This document shows, piece after piece, positions 44,858-53,615 of a stretch of 64,000 nucleotides of DNA (its first letter is position 1; each line of letters begins with the position of its first letter). The notes under the pieces were generated by a model, which worked only from the letters and a program-made list of their open reading frames with translations, made no database searches and was not told the origin of the DNA. Position numbers and translations under genes: made by a program. Where the stretch lies: positions 124,001-188,000 of the forward strand of contig NZ_CP049158.1 of NCBI RefSeq assembly GCF_011493005.1. The letters run 5' to 3'. The stretch comes from Caballeronia sp. SBC1 (GTDB lineage: Bacteria; Pseudomonadota; Gammaproteobacteria; Burkholderiales; Burkholderiaceae).

Positions 44858-46322
44858 GGGGCTGCTCCGGTCCGTAGCGTGAGAGATCCGGTTGCGCGAG
44901 TTCGATGTCCAGCAAATCCTGATGGCGGATCAGGTGCAGCGCGCCGGGTTCAGGCAAATCGCGTGCTTTCATCTCGAGGATGTTGGCGATGTACTCGCAA
45001 CTGAAGGCGTGGAACGAGAGCCCATCCTGCAAGGCGCGCGCGAGGGCCTCGATGCCGTAGATCTCGCTCAGCGCGACGATCTTGCGCATGTGCTGCCGCG
45101 CATTGGCACGCCGTTGCTCGAGCCCTTCGTAATAGGCCTGAGCGTGAGGGCCCAGACTCAGGAAGCGCAGCATCAACCGCTGTTCGCGAGCATTGCGGCG
45201 TTGTGCGAGGAGTGCCTTCGGATGCTCGGGGTCCTCGATGTCCTGGCGGCGATCGTAGCTGCGGGCATGTCGGGCGATCAGCAAGTTGTCGTGGTAAATG
45301 CAGACCCGCTCGGGATAGGCTTTGAGCGTCACGCGCTCGCTTGCGTACTGTGCCGGCACGGAATAATGGTTGGTGTCCAACGCCACGCGAAACTGCTTGG
45401 ACGCACGTACCGTCACGATGCGTGCAACGTCGTAGGGTAATGGATTGAGCGGTTTCAGATGGGCTTGTTCGGCGGCGAACAGATCGGCGGGTCGCTGATG
45501 CGTCTCACCGTGTATGCGCACATTGGCGATGGTGTCGAGCCAGAGTCGGGCCGCAGGGTTGATCGCGCTGAACTCGGATAGCTCGAGCCCGTTGAGGAGA
45601 TTTTTTTTGACGTAACCAACACCGTTTTCCACCCGGCCTTTCTCGTTGCCCTTGCCGACGTTGCAGGCAACGATGTCGAAACCCCAGTGCCGCGCCGCAT
45701 CGAGGTAGCGCGGATTGAACACTGGCGCCTCGCCCGCCAGGCGTTGCAGCACGGCGGACTTCAGATTGTCCACCATCACCTTCCTCGGGCAACCATGGAT
45801 GGCTGCGAACGCGTGCTCATGGCACGCAAGGAAGTGCTCCATCGTCTGCGACACGGTGAATTCCACATACATCAGGCGGCTGTAGCACAACACCATGACG
45901 AAGAACGACAGTCGCCGCCGAGTCGAGCCGACGCCAATCGAGCCGTATTCGCCCCAGTCGATTTGCGCGCACTCGCCGGGGGCGAAGGCGAGCTTGAGGA
46001 ACGCCTGGCGCCGCGGCGGACGAACCTTGTGCACATAGTCGCGCACGATCGTGTAGCCACCGTCAAAGCCAACTTCGCGCAAGCGCTGGAAGATCTGCTG
46101 CGCGCTGTACGGATGCCCGTCAAGCCAACGCACCACCTGCGCCTTGAACGGATCAAGTCGGCTGGCGCGTGGGGGCGATTGGCGGGGCCGGTACTGACCG
46201 GCCTTGAGCCATTTCGTCACGGTTTGCGGATGCAGCCCGAGCGCGCGCGCCGTTTGCGTAATCGTCAGGTGCTGCCGATCATGGCAATCGCGGATCTTGC
46301 AGTACGCCTCATAGTCAAGCAT
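44835..46322 (-). CDS. IstA-type transposase, second copy
   Basis: About 495 aa, identical to the product at 33840; catalytic triad intact. Confidence 0.93.
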   Translation of the reverse strand: MLDYEAYCKIRDCHDRQHLTITQTARALGLHPQTVTKWLKAGQYRPRQSPPRASRLDPFKAQVVRWLDGHPYSAQQIFQRLREVGFDGGYTIVRDYVHKVRPPRRQAFLKLAFAPGECAQIDWGEYGSIGVGSTRRRLSFFVMVLCYSRLMYVEFTVSQTMEHFLACHEHAFAAIHGCPRKVMVDNLKSAVLQRLAGEAPVFNPRYLDAARHWGFDIVACNVGKGNEKGRVENGVGYVKKNLLNGLELSEFSAINPAARLWLDTIANVRIHGETHQRPADLFAAEQAHLKPLNPLPYDVARIVTVRASKQFRVALDTNHYSVPAQYASERVTLKAYPERVCIYHDNLLIARHARSYDRRQDIEDPEHPKALLAQRRNAREQRLMLRFLSLGPHAQAYYEGLEQRRANARQHMRKIVALSEIYGIEALARALQDGLSFHAFSCEYIANILEMKARDLPEPGALHLIRHQDLLDIELAQPDLSRYGPEQPHDDESST

Positions 46323-46713
46323 GGCGCTTGCCCAGCGCCGCGTGCAGCCGCTCGAGCTGCGTGGCCACATCCGGGTGGCCACGCGGGGACGCTGCCGACT
46401 CAGGAGGCGGCGCATCCAGCGCCAGCACCTGATACAGCGGCCTTTGCCAGGCGATCAAGCCAATACGGATCAGATCGTTGCGGGCCATCTCCAGACGCGC
46501 CGGCGCCATCGACAGGCGATGCACCAGCGACGTGTCCGCGTAATAGCTCAGGCCCTGGGCATCGGCGACAGTGACCAGAAACAGGTACAGCGCGGCGGCA
46601 CACGCGTCACAGCGCTCGATATACCGCTCGCGCACCAGCCGGTGATCGACCCAGCTGAAGTGCGCCGGAATCTGCCGCATCCGCTCAGGGCAGATGACTC
46701 GCTTGATCGGCAT
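46315..46713 (-). CDS. Small IstA-linked protein, second copy
   Basis: 132 aa, identical to the product at 35320. Confidence 0.7.
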   Translation of the reverse strand: MPIKRVICPERMRQIPAHFSWVDHRLVRERYIERCDACAAALYLFLVTVADAQGLSYYADTSLVHRLSMAPARLEMARNDLIRIGLIAWQRPLYQVLALDAPPPESAASPRGHPDVATQLERLHAALGKRHA

Positions 46714-47185
46714 GCTCGCGCCCCCCGCTCAAGATGTCCTTTCCCAGTTGTAGCAGTCGCCGGGTGCTGCGCGCGATGTCCTCTTGTAACGCACTGTCGG
46801 TTAAATGGGCGATCAGCCCAATCAGCACGGCCGGTTGCGCCGATAAGGCCTCTTGTAACGCCTCGCCCACTAAGAATGCGGATTCCTCTTTTATTTCAAT
46901 GGCTTGCGTGCGGCAGTCATCTTGTAACGCACCGGCCGCTGGTGAGCCTGGATGCCGCCAGTACCCCGGATGCTCGCCACGCCAGCGCTGTACTCGCACG
47001 ACGTTCTCCGCGCCGCGGAAGTAGTCCTGGTTCTCAGGTAGGGAAAGCCACCGGCGTTGACTGGCCGCCTTGCTCGCCTGACGGCACGCGGCTTGGCAGC
47101 AATACCGCTGGTGCCGCACATTGCGCGGATCCGGCCGGAACAACGTCCCGCAACCCAGGCACTTACGCTGTCTTTGGCGTGTCAT
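46685..47185 (-). CDS. Cys-rich IstA-linked protein, second copy
   Basis: 166 aa, identical to the product at 35690. Confidence 0.72.
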   Translation of the reverse strand: MTRQRQRKCLGCGTLFRPDPRNVRHQRYCCQAACRQASKAASQRRWLSLPENQDYFRGAENVVRVQRWRGEHPGYWRHPGSPAAGALQDDCRTQAIEIKEESAFLVGEALQEALSAQPAVLIGLIAHLTDSALQEDIARSTRRLLQLGKDILSGGREHADQASHLP

Positions 47186-47615
47186 GGACCGGCCCCTCCC
47201 TGGGGCCAGATCATGCGCCGCTGCGCGAGCTAAGCCCACGCAGCGCGCGCGAAGAACAGGCAGGGTCATCAGCACAGCCAAGGAAAAGACCGACGAAGAA
47301 GCGACGAAGAACCGAAGAAAAGCCAGGTTCTAGAGAGATGAATTTGGGCAAGAAAATGCAGGAAGAAAAAACACTTTCACGCCGTCAATTTTTGACGACT
47401 TTCAGAACGCCGATGACAGAGGGGGAGTTCGCGGGGTCAACGCGGGCTCAAAGCGGGCCTATATCGGCCCCATCGCGGGGTGAGAAAAACGTCGCCGAGG
47501 CAGACGGGCCGAGGGCGAGCGCCGGTCAGCCGATGAATGGTGCCGAAACGCACTTCAGAGAGAATAAAAAAATCGGCGTCGTAAGTCCTGCGTCGTACAC
47601 CCAAGGGCCGATGTG
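47186..47615. other. Divergent spacer, second copy
   Basis: Copy of 36191-36620; no gene seen. Confidence 0.45.
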
Positions 47616-48647
47616 ATGGCGCGCGTGAAACAGCGGTTGCGCCGCCAGCGCGAGGGCGGCTGGCGCACGCAGGAGAAGCCGGACAATGCGCTGATGGCGT
47701 ATGTGCATCTGTACGTGGATTGGCTGGCGATGACCGGCTGCACGCCGGCGACACAGCGCACACGCCAGCGGGGGCTGGAGCAGTTCGTGAAGTGGTTCGA
47801 TACGCGGGGCTTGAGCCAGCCCGAAGAGATTACGCGGGCGGTGCTGGAGACGTGGCAGCGGCATCTTTATTTGCATCGAAAGACGGACGGTCACGCGTTG
47901 GCGATCCGCACACAGCATACGTTGCTGGTGGCGGTAAAGGGGCTGTGCCGGTGGCTCGCCCGGCAGCGGTACGTGCAGTACAACGCGGGCTCGGAACTGG
48001 TGCTGCCGAGAAAGCCGCACGCGTTGCCCAAGGTGGTGCTGTCGGTGGCACAGGTCGAGGCGCTGATGGGGAAGCCGGATCTGGAGTCGGTGACGGGCAT
48101 GCGCGATCGGGCGTTGCTGGAGGTGCTGTACAGCACGGGGATGCGCCGGATGGAGATCGCGCAGTTGCAGCTGGGCGATATCGACCTGGATACGCGCACG
48201 ATTGCGATCCGGCAGGGTAAAGGCCGGCGTGACCGGTTCGTGCCGGTTGGCGAGCGTGCGTGCGCGTGGGTTGAGCGTTATCTGCTCGAGGAGCGCACGG
48301 CGCTGGTGGTGCATACGGAGCAATGGTCGCTGTTCCTGACGGACTACGGGACGGCGTTCACGCTGGGACAACTGAGCGCGATCGTGACGCGGTACATGCG
48401 CCGTGCGGGAATCGATAAAGGCTCGTGCCACGCGCTGCGCCATGCGTGCGCGACGCACATGCTGGATAACGGCGCGGACGTGCGGTTCATCCAGATGCTG
48501 CTGGGGCATGCGGATCTGACGAGCACGCAGATTTACACGCACGTGTCGATTGGCAAGCTTCGGGAGATTCATGCGGCGACGCACCCGGCCGGGCTGGATG
48601 CTGCTTCTCTCCCCATGGGGCTACCTCCGGGTCGTAGCTGCCATTGA
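47616..48647 (+). CDS. Tyrosine recombinase, second copy
   Basis: 343 aa, identical to the product at 36621; all catalytic residues present. Confidence 0.94.
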   Translation: MARVKQRLRRQREGGWRTQEKPDNALMAYVHLYVDWLAMTGCTPATQRTRQRGLEQFVKWFDTRGLSQPEEITRAVLETWQRHLYLHRKTDGHALAIRTQHTLLVAVKGLCRWLARQRYVQYNAGSELVLPRKPHALPKVVLSVAQVEALMGKPDLESVTGMRDRALLEVLYSTGMRRMEIAQLQLGDIDLDTRTIAIRQGKGRRDRFVPVGERACAWVERYLLEERTALVVHTEQWSLFLTDYGTAFTLGQLSAIVTRYMRRAGIDKGSCHALRHACATHMLDNGADVRFIQMLLGHADLTSTQIYTHVSIGKLREIHAATHPAGLDAASLPMGLPPGRSCH

Positions 48648-48761
48648 GGCGGAGGCGGACGATGACGACGGCGACGAAGTGAGCGACGAAGAGTCAAAGA
48701 CGCGAACAGATCCACGCAAAGTTCGTAACGGGTAACGGGACGCGTGCGCCCAAAACAGCGC

Positions 48762-49094
48762 TCAGGTGCGCACTTCGTGTTCGATAGCGCGTTCGATGAG
48801 TTGGTTGAGGCTAATGCCCTCAGCCGCAGCCGTTTCGACAGCACGTGCATGAAGCTCGGGATCGATGCGGGCATTGAAGCGGCCGGAGAAATGGCGCACC
48901 GGATCGATACCGTTCTCGCGGCAGACGTCGAGGAATACGGCCAAGGACTTGGCTCCCTCGGTCTTGAGCGTGGGGATGTCGCTCGCGTAGAAGTCTGCGC
49001 CGCCGTTGAGGCCAAGGAATTCGCCGCGCAGCATGTCAGTGTCCGGGTCGTAGGTGACGACGGCACGATAGTTGTCGATGCTCAGGATGTTCAT
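48762..49094 (-). CDS. hicB: HicB-like antitoxin, second copy
   Basis: 110 aa, identical to 37767. Confidence 0.9.
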   Translation of the reverse strand: MNILSIDNYRAVVTYDPDTDMLRGEFLGLNGGADFYASDIPTLKTEGAKSLAVFLDVCRENGIDPVRHFSGRFNARIDPELHARAVETAAAEGISLNQLIERAIEHEVRT

Positions 49095-49345
49095 GGTTTT
49101 ACTCCGTTCGATTCGAGCCACTTGCGCACGCTGGCGATGGCACCTTTATCGGTAGTTGGCCGGGGATGCGGGCGGTGATAGACCTGCACTTGGCCAAACA
49201 GTACGACCGCGATCCGCGAGCCTTCGCGTTCGGTGATGGTGGCGCCCAGTTCGAGAAAAAGCGCCTCGATATCGGCCCAGCGCACGTTGGCCGAGACGGG
49301 GCGTGCAAAGATGAGTTCAAGGGTCTTGGTGTGGGCTCGTTTCAT
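49091..49345 (-). CDS. hicA: HicA-like toxin, second copy
   Basis: 84 aa, identical to 38096. Confidence 0.88.
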   Translation of the reverse strand: MKRAHTKTLELIFARPVSANVRWADIEALFLELGATITEREGSRIAVVLFGQVQVYHRPHPRPTTDKGAIASVRKWLESNGVKP

Positions 49346-49371
49346 GGCTATATGGTACTACAAAATGGTAC

Positions 49372-50107
49372 CGTGTTGAGTGCGTGATACGAAGCTCGCA
49401 AGAAGTGATCGACGATGAAAGGCGATGTCAGAAGAACGAAGAGTCAACGACATATCCAGAGAGACGAATAAAGGCGCACAGGCATCGTGTGCGGGCCTTG
49501 CGGCCCGAAGGCTAAGAATGTCCAGCGGCCTTGCGGCCGGGGAACGAGGCCGGGGGTAAATTGGCCTTGCGGCCAATTGAACATAACGCTTGGAAATTAG
49601 CGCTGGGCGCCGGGTAGGTGCGCGTTGCGCCCTGTCCCGTCGCCCATCGCTAATTTGCGTTATGTCTGGCGCCCCCGGCCGAGTCACGCGCGTGCGCGCT
49701 TGAAGAGATCAGGGCCGCGTGGCGGCCGACGTGGAGTACGCAAGACCAAGCCATGCAAGGCGCTTCGCGCAGGACATAACAGGGGCCGCGTCGCGGCCAA
49801 CCAATGGAATGAGCCCGGCCCGCCCGGGCCGTCTGCTGCGCTCGGGCTTCGGCCGCTGTGCGGCCTCTCGCTCCGTGCTCGCAGCCCTCCACCCGTCCGC
49901 CCCCAAGGGGCTCCCCATCCAGCCGTTACTGCGTAACGGAAAACCCACCGATACGAACAGGCAAAAGCCACGGCGTTTTACATGCGGTGCAAGCCTAAAA
50001 CCCGTCTTGCACCGCATGGCCCAGCGTCGAGAACCGGGTGACCGTCAAGGCCAAGCCCTGCGGGCGCTGCGCGGCCTTGACGGGGTCGGCGTTGGTGGAG
50101 TCGTTGA
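49372..50107. other. Hairpin-dense noncoding tract, second copy
   Basis: Copy of 38377-39112 with all hairpins. Here it leads into a different toxin cassette. Confidence 0.7.
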
Positions 50108-50860
50108 GTGATCGGGGGAGTTGTTCACGCGTCGGTGCGCGACGGCCGAACCCCGAAAACGAACTTGTTTCGAGATGCGAAACAATGGAAACTCGCGTCT
50201 GGAAAAATTCTCTCCGTAATGCAGGCGATATCGCGGGAAAGCTTGCCAGATAAGGGAAAGCGTCCTGCGCGAGGGGAATGTGCGTCAAAGCAAACAGATT
50301 TGGGGCTGTACTATTACAAGGCCCGGATGTACTCGCCTGCGTTGGGGCGGTTTCTGCAGACGGATCCGATCGGGACGAAAGACGATCTGAATCTGTATGC
50401 GTATGTGAAGAACAATCCGGTGAACTTTACGGATCCTTTAGGATTAGCTGGGCAATGCTCGCAGTCCGATTTGTTTGGGCAGGGAGCGGGCCGAGATGCA
50501 ATAACGCCTGTATATCCAGAGGCTGCGTTAGTCCCGGCATTGAGAATAGCGCAGGCTATTTACAACGCAATCGGCGTGGCAGGAGGTCCGGAGGCAGCGG
50601 GTGCTTCGACTGGCCGGGTAGACGTTACCATCGGGCGTAGCACTCCAAATGCGTCAGTCGACCTCACCCGTGCTCAGTTTGAAAGTAATCTGTTAAGCAA
50701 TGGGTTCTCTGCGAGCTCGAAGGGCGGTGCAAAGGATGTTACGTTATATACAAAGGGGGACGTGCAGTACACGGTGCGGAATGAAGCCACGTCCACAGGA
50801 GGACCTTCTGCCGACTTTTTGGTAGGCGGGAACTTAGTTAGCAAAATTCGCTTGAAGTGA
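50108..50860 (+). CDS. Orphan Rhs tip with toxin 2
   Basis: Up to 250 aa from a GTG at 50108, sharing the element-derived leader with the gene at 39113. The Rhs core end differs from the main gene (MYSPALGRFLQTDPIGTKDD, then NFTDPLGLAG). The toxin part (about residues 116-250) is unrelated to toxin 1: ALVPALRIAQAIYNAIGVAG, LTRAQFESNLLSNGFSASSK, VTLYTKGDVQYTVRNEATST and FLVGGNLVSKIRL. I do not recognise the family; small alpha/beta tips of this size are often RNases. The real start, and whether it is expressed, is uncertain. Confidence 0.78.
   Translation: MIGGVVHASVRDGRTPKTNLFRDAKQWKLASGKILSVMQAISRESLPDKGKRPARGECASKQTDLGLYYYKARMYSPALGRFLQTDPIGTKDDLNLYAYVKNNPVNFTDPLGLAGQCSQSDLFGQGAGRDAITPVYPEAALVPALRIAQAIYNAIGVAGGPEAAGASTGRVDVTIGRSTPNASVDLTRAQFESNLLSNGFSASSKGGAKDVTLYTKGDVQYTVRNEATSTGGPSADFLVGGNLVSKIRLK
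50300..50337 (+). repeat. 38-bp Rhs-core repeat, copy 3
   Basis: Identical to copy 2 up to 50337, then diverges (CCTGCG against CCGACG), marking one end of the duplication. Confidence 0.95.
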
Positions 50861-50866
50861 CTACCT

Positions 50867-51388
50867 ATGACTTATATAGATGACGCCGCCGTGTACGAAC
50901 GAATATCGACTCAAGCGAGTTCGCTAAAGCATTGGCAGGTCGATAGAAAAAAATCACAAGCATCGCTTCATTATTTCGAATGGAGTGAGTTTCTGGTGAA
51001 GGGATTCTGGCCGTATATTGTTGAACTCAGTCGGCTTAGTGAAGACGAGATCGTCTATTTTTATGATATAGAGCAAGGAGAAAGTACCGAATTTGAAAAA
51101 AAATTCGGTGTATTTCCCTTGATTCAATTGGATATCAGCATGACGGCGAGGGAGTATATTAAGGCACTCCATGAAGCGCCCAGTAAAGATGCGGGTCCTG
51201 TGTTTGCGCTGTCGACTACTAATGCTTATCTTCTCTTTCCCGCATCTATGAAGTGGCATGTTCACGGCGAATATTCAATTGAGCTCGCGGAGTTGGCGAC
51301 GACGGTCGGTTTGCCTCAATCGCCTGAGTTTCCGCACGACTTCTGGGAACCATCGGAGGCTATGCGGCGATTTAGTTTATTAAAGTGA
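50867..51388 (+). CDS. Putative immunity protein 2
   Basis: 173 aa acidic soluble protein beginning 6 bases after the toxin-2 stop. Visible features: SLKHWQVDRKKSQASLHYFE, FWPYIVELSRLSEDEIVYFY and FPHDFWEPSEAMRRFSLLK. No family recognised. The immunity role is inferred from position only. Its codon use is more AT-rich than the core genes, as usual for such genes. Confidence 0.72.
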   Translation: MTYIDDAAVYERISTQASSLKHWQVDRKKSQASLHYFEWSEFLVKGFWPYIVELSRLSEDEIVYFYDIEQGESTEFEKKFGVFPLIQLDISMTAREYIKALHEAPSKDAGPVFALSTTNAYLLFPASMKWHVHGEYSIELAELATTVGLPQSPEFPHDFWEPSEAMRRFSLLK

Positions 51389-51500
51389 TTGCGCGATAGG
51401 GATACTTGTTTTGGAGTGCCCTGCCTAGATTCGTAGCGTGCAGCTGCTTGAAGCAGACGTTGGCGCAGATATCAGATCTCGTCAATGATGGTGTGAAAAT

Positions 51501-51533
51501 GAAGGGCCGCATCAAGCGGCCCTTCATCGTTTT
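51501..51533 (+). terminator. Terminator after cassette 2
   Basis: 10-bp perfect stem GAAGGGCCGC / GCGGCCCTTC, loop ATCAA, tail ATCGTTTT. Confidence 0.85.
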
Positions 51534-51534
51534 A

Positions 51535-51600
51535 ATCGGCGGTAATGATGGGTTACCGTATTCGGCGGGAAATACCTATTTGCTGACGTCTCGACCACAT
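51535..51600 (-). pseudogene. Remnant of symE-like gene 3' end
   Basis: CGGCGGTAATGATG and the following bases align with the 3' end of the symE-like genes at 29314 and 52484, but soon diverge and are cut by the next Rhs-core repeat. It is a scar showing that each cassette once carried its own symE-like gene. Confidence 0.6.
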
Positions 51601-51650
51601 CTACGATTGGCTACGATAGGTGTCCACACAGCAGTGAATTTGTAGCACCG

Positions 51651-51688
51651 TTGGGGCTGTACTATTACAAGGCCCGGATGTACTCGCC
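51651..51688 (+). repeat. 38-bp Rhs-core repeat, copy 4
   Basis: Same 38 bases as at 26978, 39305 and 50300. Confidence 0.95.
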
Positions 51689-52130
51689 GGTGTTGGGGAG
51701 GTTCTTGCAGACGGATCCGATCGGGACGAAGGACGATCTGAACCTGTATGCGTATGTGAAGAACAATCCGGTGAACTTTACGGATCCGACCGGGTTGCTT
51801 GCGAAAACCCAAACGGGAAGTAACTTTAATACCAATGTAGCGGCGGCTTCAGGCACTGCGCCCAAGCTTGATGGTGTGGCGTTCACCATGCCGGCGGCGG
51901 AGAAGAAGGAAGCGCCTGCCAGCAATGACATAAAGACTGCTGCTGTCGATAGAGGGGGTATCTATGCCTGCGATATTATTTCCAGCGAGTGCAAAGGTTC
52001 GGTGCTGCGTGAATTCCCTGGTCAGTATTTAAATTCAACGTTGAAGGATATTCAAAGCGATGCGAACAGCGGTAACAAGGACGCTCGAAAAGCGCTGAAG
52101 CTTCTCAACGATAATCGTTTCAAGAAATAG
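51651..52130 (+). CDS. Orphan Rhs tip with toxin 3
   Basis: The frame is called from a TTG inside the Rhs core; similarity begins a few bases earlier (GCACCG). No normal start or ribosome site is seen, so this is probably a silent cassette. Core end MYSPVLGRFLQTDPIGTKDD and NFTDPTGLLA; then a toxin part with an Ala-rich linker and RGGIYACDIISSECKGSVLR, EFPGQYLNSTLKDIQSDANS, KALKLLNDNRFKK. The family is not named here; similar short Lys-rich tips end many Rhs and CdiA proteins. Confidence 0.72.
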   Translation: MGLYYYKARMYSPVLGRFLQTDPIGTKDDLNLYAYVKNNPVNFTDPTGLLAKTQTGSNFNTNVAAASGTAPKLDGVAFTMPAAEKKEAPASNDIKTAAVDRGGIYACDIISSECKGSVLREFPGQYLNSTLKDIQSDANSGNKDARKALKLLNDNRFKK

Positions 52131-52132
52131 GA

Positions 52133-52372
52133 ATGTCGATTATGGATTCGCTATTTGATCTGCTTGAGAAGCTCGATGACGCAAAGATTCACTATACATT
52201 GAGCCGAAATCGATTGGACACGGTGCTAGTGTCAGTCACTGTAGTCGGGATGCGCATTGAGATAGACGTGTTTCGAGATGGCCACTCAGAAATTTGCATA
52301 TTCTCTGGCTCAGAAGGAGAGGCAGGTGGCTTGGACCTATTAGACGAGATCATTCGCAATAATCGGGATTAA
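52133..52372 (+). CDS. Putative immunity protein 3
   Basis: 79 aa, very acidic, starting 2 bases after the toxin-3 stop with ATAGGA as ribosome site. Sequence: MDSLFDLLEKLDDAKIHYTL, RIEIDVFRDGHSEICIFSGS, LLDEIIRNNRD. No family recognised; the role is inferred from its position. It may still protect against sibling cells even if the toxin is silent. Confidence 0.72.
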   Translation: MSIMDSLFDLLEKLDDAKIHYTLSRNRLDTVLVSVTVVGMRIEIDVFRDGHSEICIFSGSEGEAGGLDLLDEIIRNNRD

Positions 52373-52452
52373 ATGTGATTGCGAACTTGTGAATTGGTGC
52401 GTTGCGATCGTTGTAGAAAGTTCGCCCATAGGGCTTTAGGAGTATTGAAAAA

Positions 52453-52485
52453 CGAAGGGCCGCTGACGTGGCCTTTCGTTGTTTT
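52453..52485. terminator. Terminator after cassette 3
   Basis: CGAAGGGCC / GGCCTTTCG stem with one wobble, tail TTGTTTT; overlaps the symE-like stop, so may work both ways. Confidence 0.75.
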
Positions 52486-52705
52486 AAGCGGCGGTAATGA
52501 TGAGCTTGCCGTGCTCGACGGTGATACGCACTTGCTGGCCGAGGAGGAATCCGGCGTGTTCTATCCATCGGCCGGAGAGCTTGATCCACGGATAAAGCTT
52601 CGGCGGCTTGTTCAGGTGTGAAGGCCAGGCTTGGCGAAGAGACTGTTGGACCTTGACGGAGCGTTCAGGAAATCCAGCGGCTGCTTTATGATTGGCATTA
52701 GCCAT
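52484..52705 (-). CDS. SymE-like protein, third copy
   Basis: 73 aa. It differs from the copies at 29314 and 40309 by a few residues (SGRWIEHAGFLLGQQ against SGLWIEHAGFLPGQQ), so it is older than the large duplication. It follows the last cassette. Confidence 0.82.
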   Translation of the reverse strand: MANANHKAAAGFPERSVKVQQSLRQAWPSHLNKPPKLYPWIKLSGRWIEHAGFLLGQQVRITVEHGKLIITAA

Positions 52706-52810
52706 GGTCAATTCCTTTGGTGAGTTGGTGGTGGTCAGCGGGCGGTGAGTGTTTCAGCTCTCATCGCCCGCGCTTCGTTTACGGCTTTCTACATCTGCTT
52801 CATGATCCGC

Positions 52811-53146
52811 CTATCGCCAGCGGTTCATGACCTTCTGAACCTGCGTCTTCCTGACGAAACTGTCCATCACCAGAATAAGTGCTTGCTGCTCGGCATCGGG
52901 CAAGCTGTCCACCTGTTGGTCGAGGTTCAATAACTCGTGGTTGTGAATCTTGGGCTCAGCCGGGGCGGGCGTTCGCCCGGCCAGTTCATCGGGCGTGATC
53001 TGCAAGATATCGGCGATCCGCACGACAGTATCGAACTGCGGCGGTGCCGGGCCGCATTCCCAACGGTTATAGACACGAGGGTTGACTTCCAGTAGCTCAG
53101 CGAGGCGCGCCTGGGTCATCTGTCTCGCGGAGCGCAACAGGCGAAT
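52811..53146 (-). pseudogene. XRE-type regulator, third copy, 5'-truncated
   Basis: It matches the gene at 29640 with scattered substitutions (VNPRVYNRWECGPAPPQFDT), but homology stops abruptly at about 53146, losing the first residues MSVFAERL and the promoter. A TTG at 53137 could restart. This breakpoint is the right edge of the Rhs island; ordinary chromosome follows. Confidence 0.8.
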
Positions 53147-53335
53147 TTGAGCTCTATCAGCCCGATTGTTTCTCTATCTGCCGTTCTTCCTTCGCGCACG
53201 TCCCAAACCCAACCTGCCCAAGCCAAAACTCGCGCAAACACGCGCAATATCAACACGGGACTTGTGTAGTAATGCCAAGATATCCAGGCTTACTGACCCT
53301 GCGGGCATGCCCGCAAATTGCATGAGGAGCTACCG

Positions 53336-53557
53336 ATGTTTCCAGAATTTCGCGATCTGATTTCCACGCTCAAGACTGAAGATGCCCACTTCGCCCGACT
53401 GTTTCAGCGTCACAACGAACTGGATCATGAGATCAAGAACATGGAGGGTGGGCCGCTACCCGCGGACGGTCGGACCATCGAAACGCTCAAGAAGGAAAAG
53501 CTGCTTTTGAAGGACAAGCTCTATGTTGTCTTGAAGAAGGCCGCGACGCCGGCTTAA
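53336..53557 (+). CDS. YdcH-family (DUF465) protein
   Basis: 73 aa helical hairpin: FPEFRDLISTLKTEDAHFAR, LFQRHNELDHEIKNMEGG and LKKEKLLLKDKLYVVLKKA are typical of DUF465, a small cytoplasmic coiled-coil family of unknown function. GAGGAG before the ATG at 53336 decides the start over an upstream in-frame codon. A hairpin TGCGGGCATGCCCGCA lies about 20 bases before it. Confidence 0.92.
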   Translation: MFPEFRDLISTLKTEDAHFARLFQRHNELDHEIKNMEGGPLPADGRTIETLKKEKLLLKDKLYVVLKKAATPA

Positions 53558-53615
53558 GCGAGCAGCGCCTCGTTTAAACCTGAGAAGCGGGGCGCCTAGT
53601 TATAAGGAACAGACT

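Larger units (their letters stand above)
39305..50299 (+). repeat. Large tandem duplication, unit 2
   Basis: 10,995 bp, direct copy of 26978-39304 without the IS5 insertion. All features of unit 1 recur here shifted by 10,995 bases. Confidence 0.95.

Noticed and set aside
26978..50299. Assembly artefact explaining the duplication
   Set aside because: Not fully excluded, but IS5 is present in only one unit and the junction flanks are mixed in the way expected for true unequal crossing-over.
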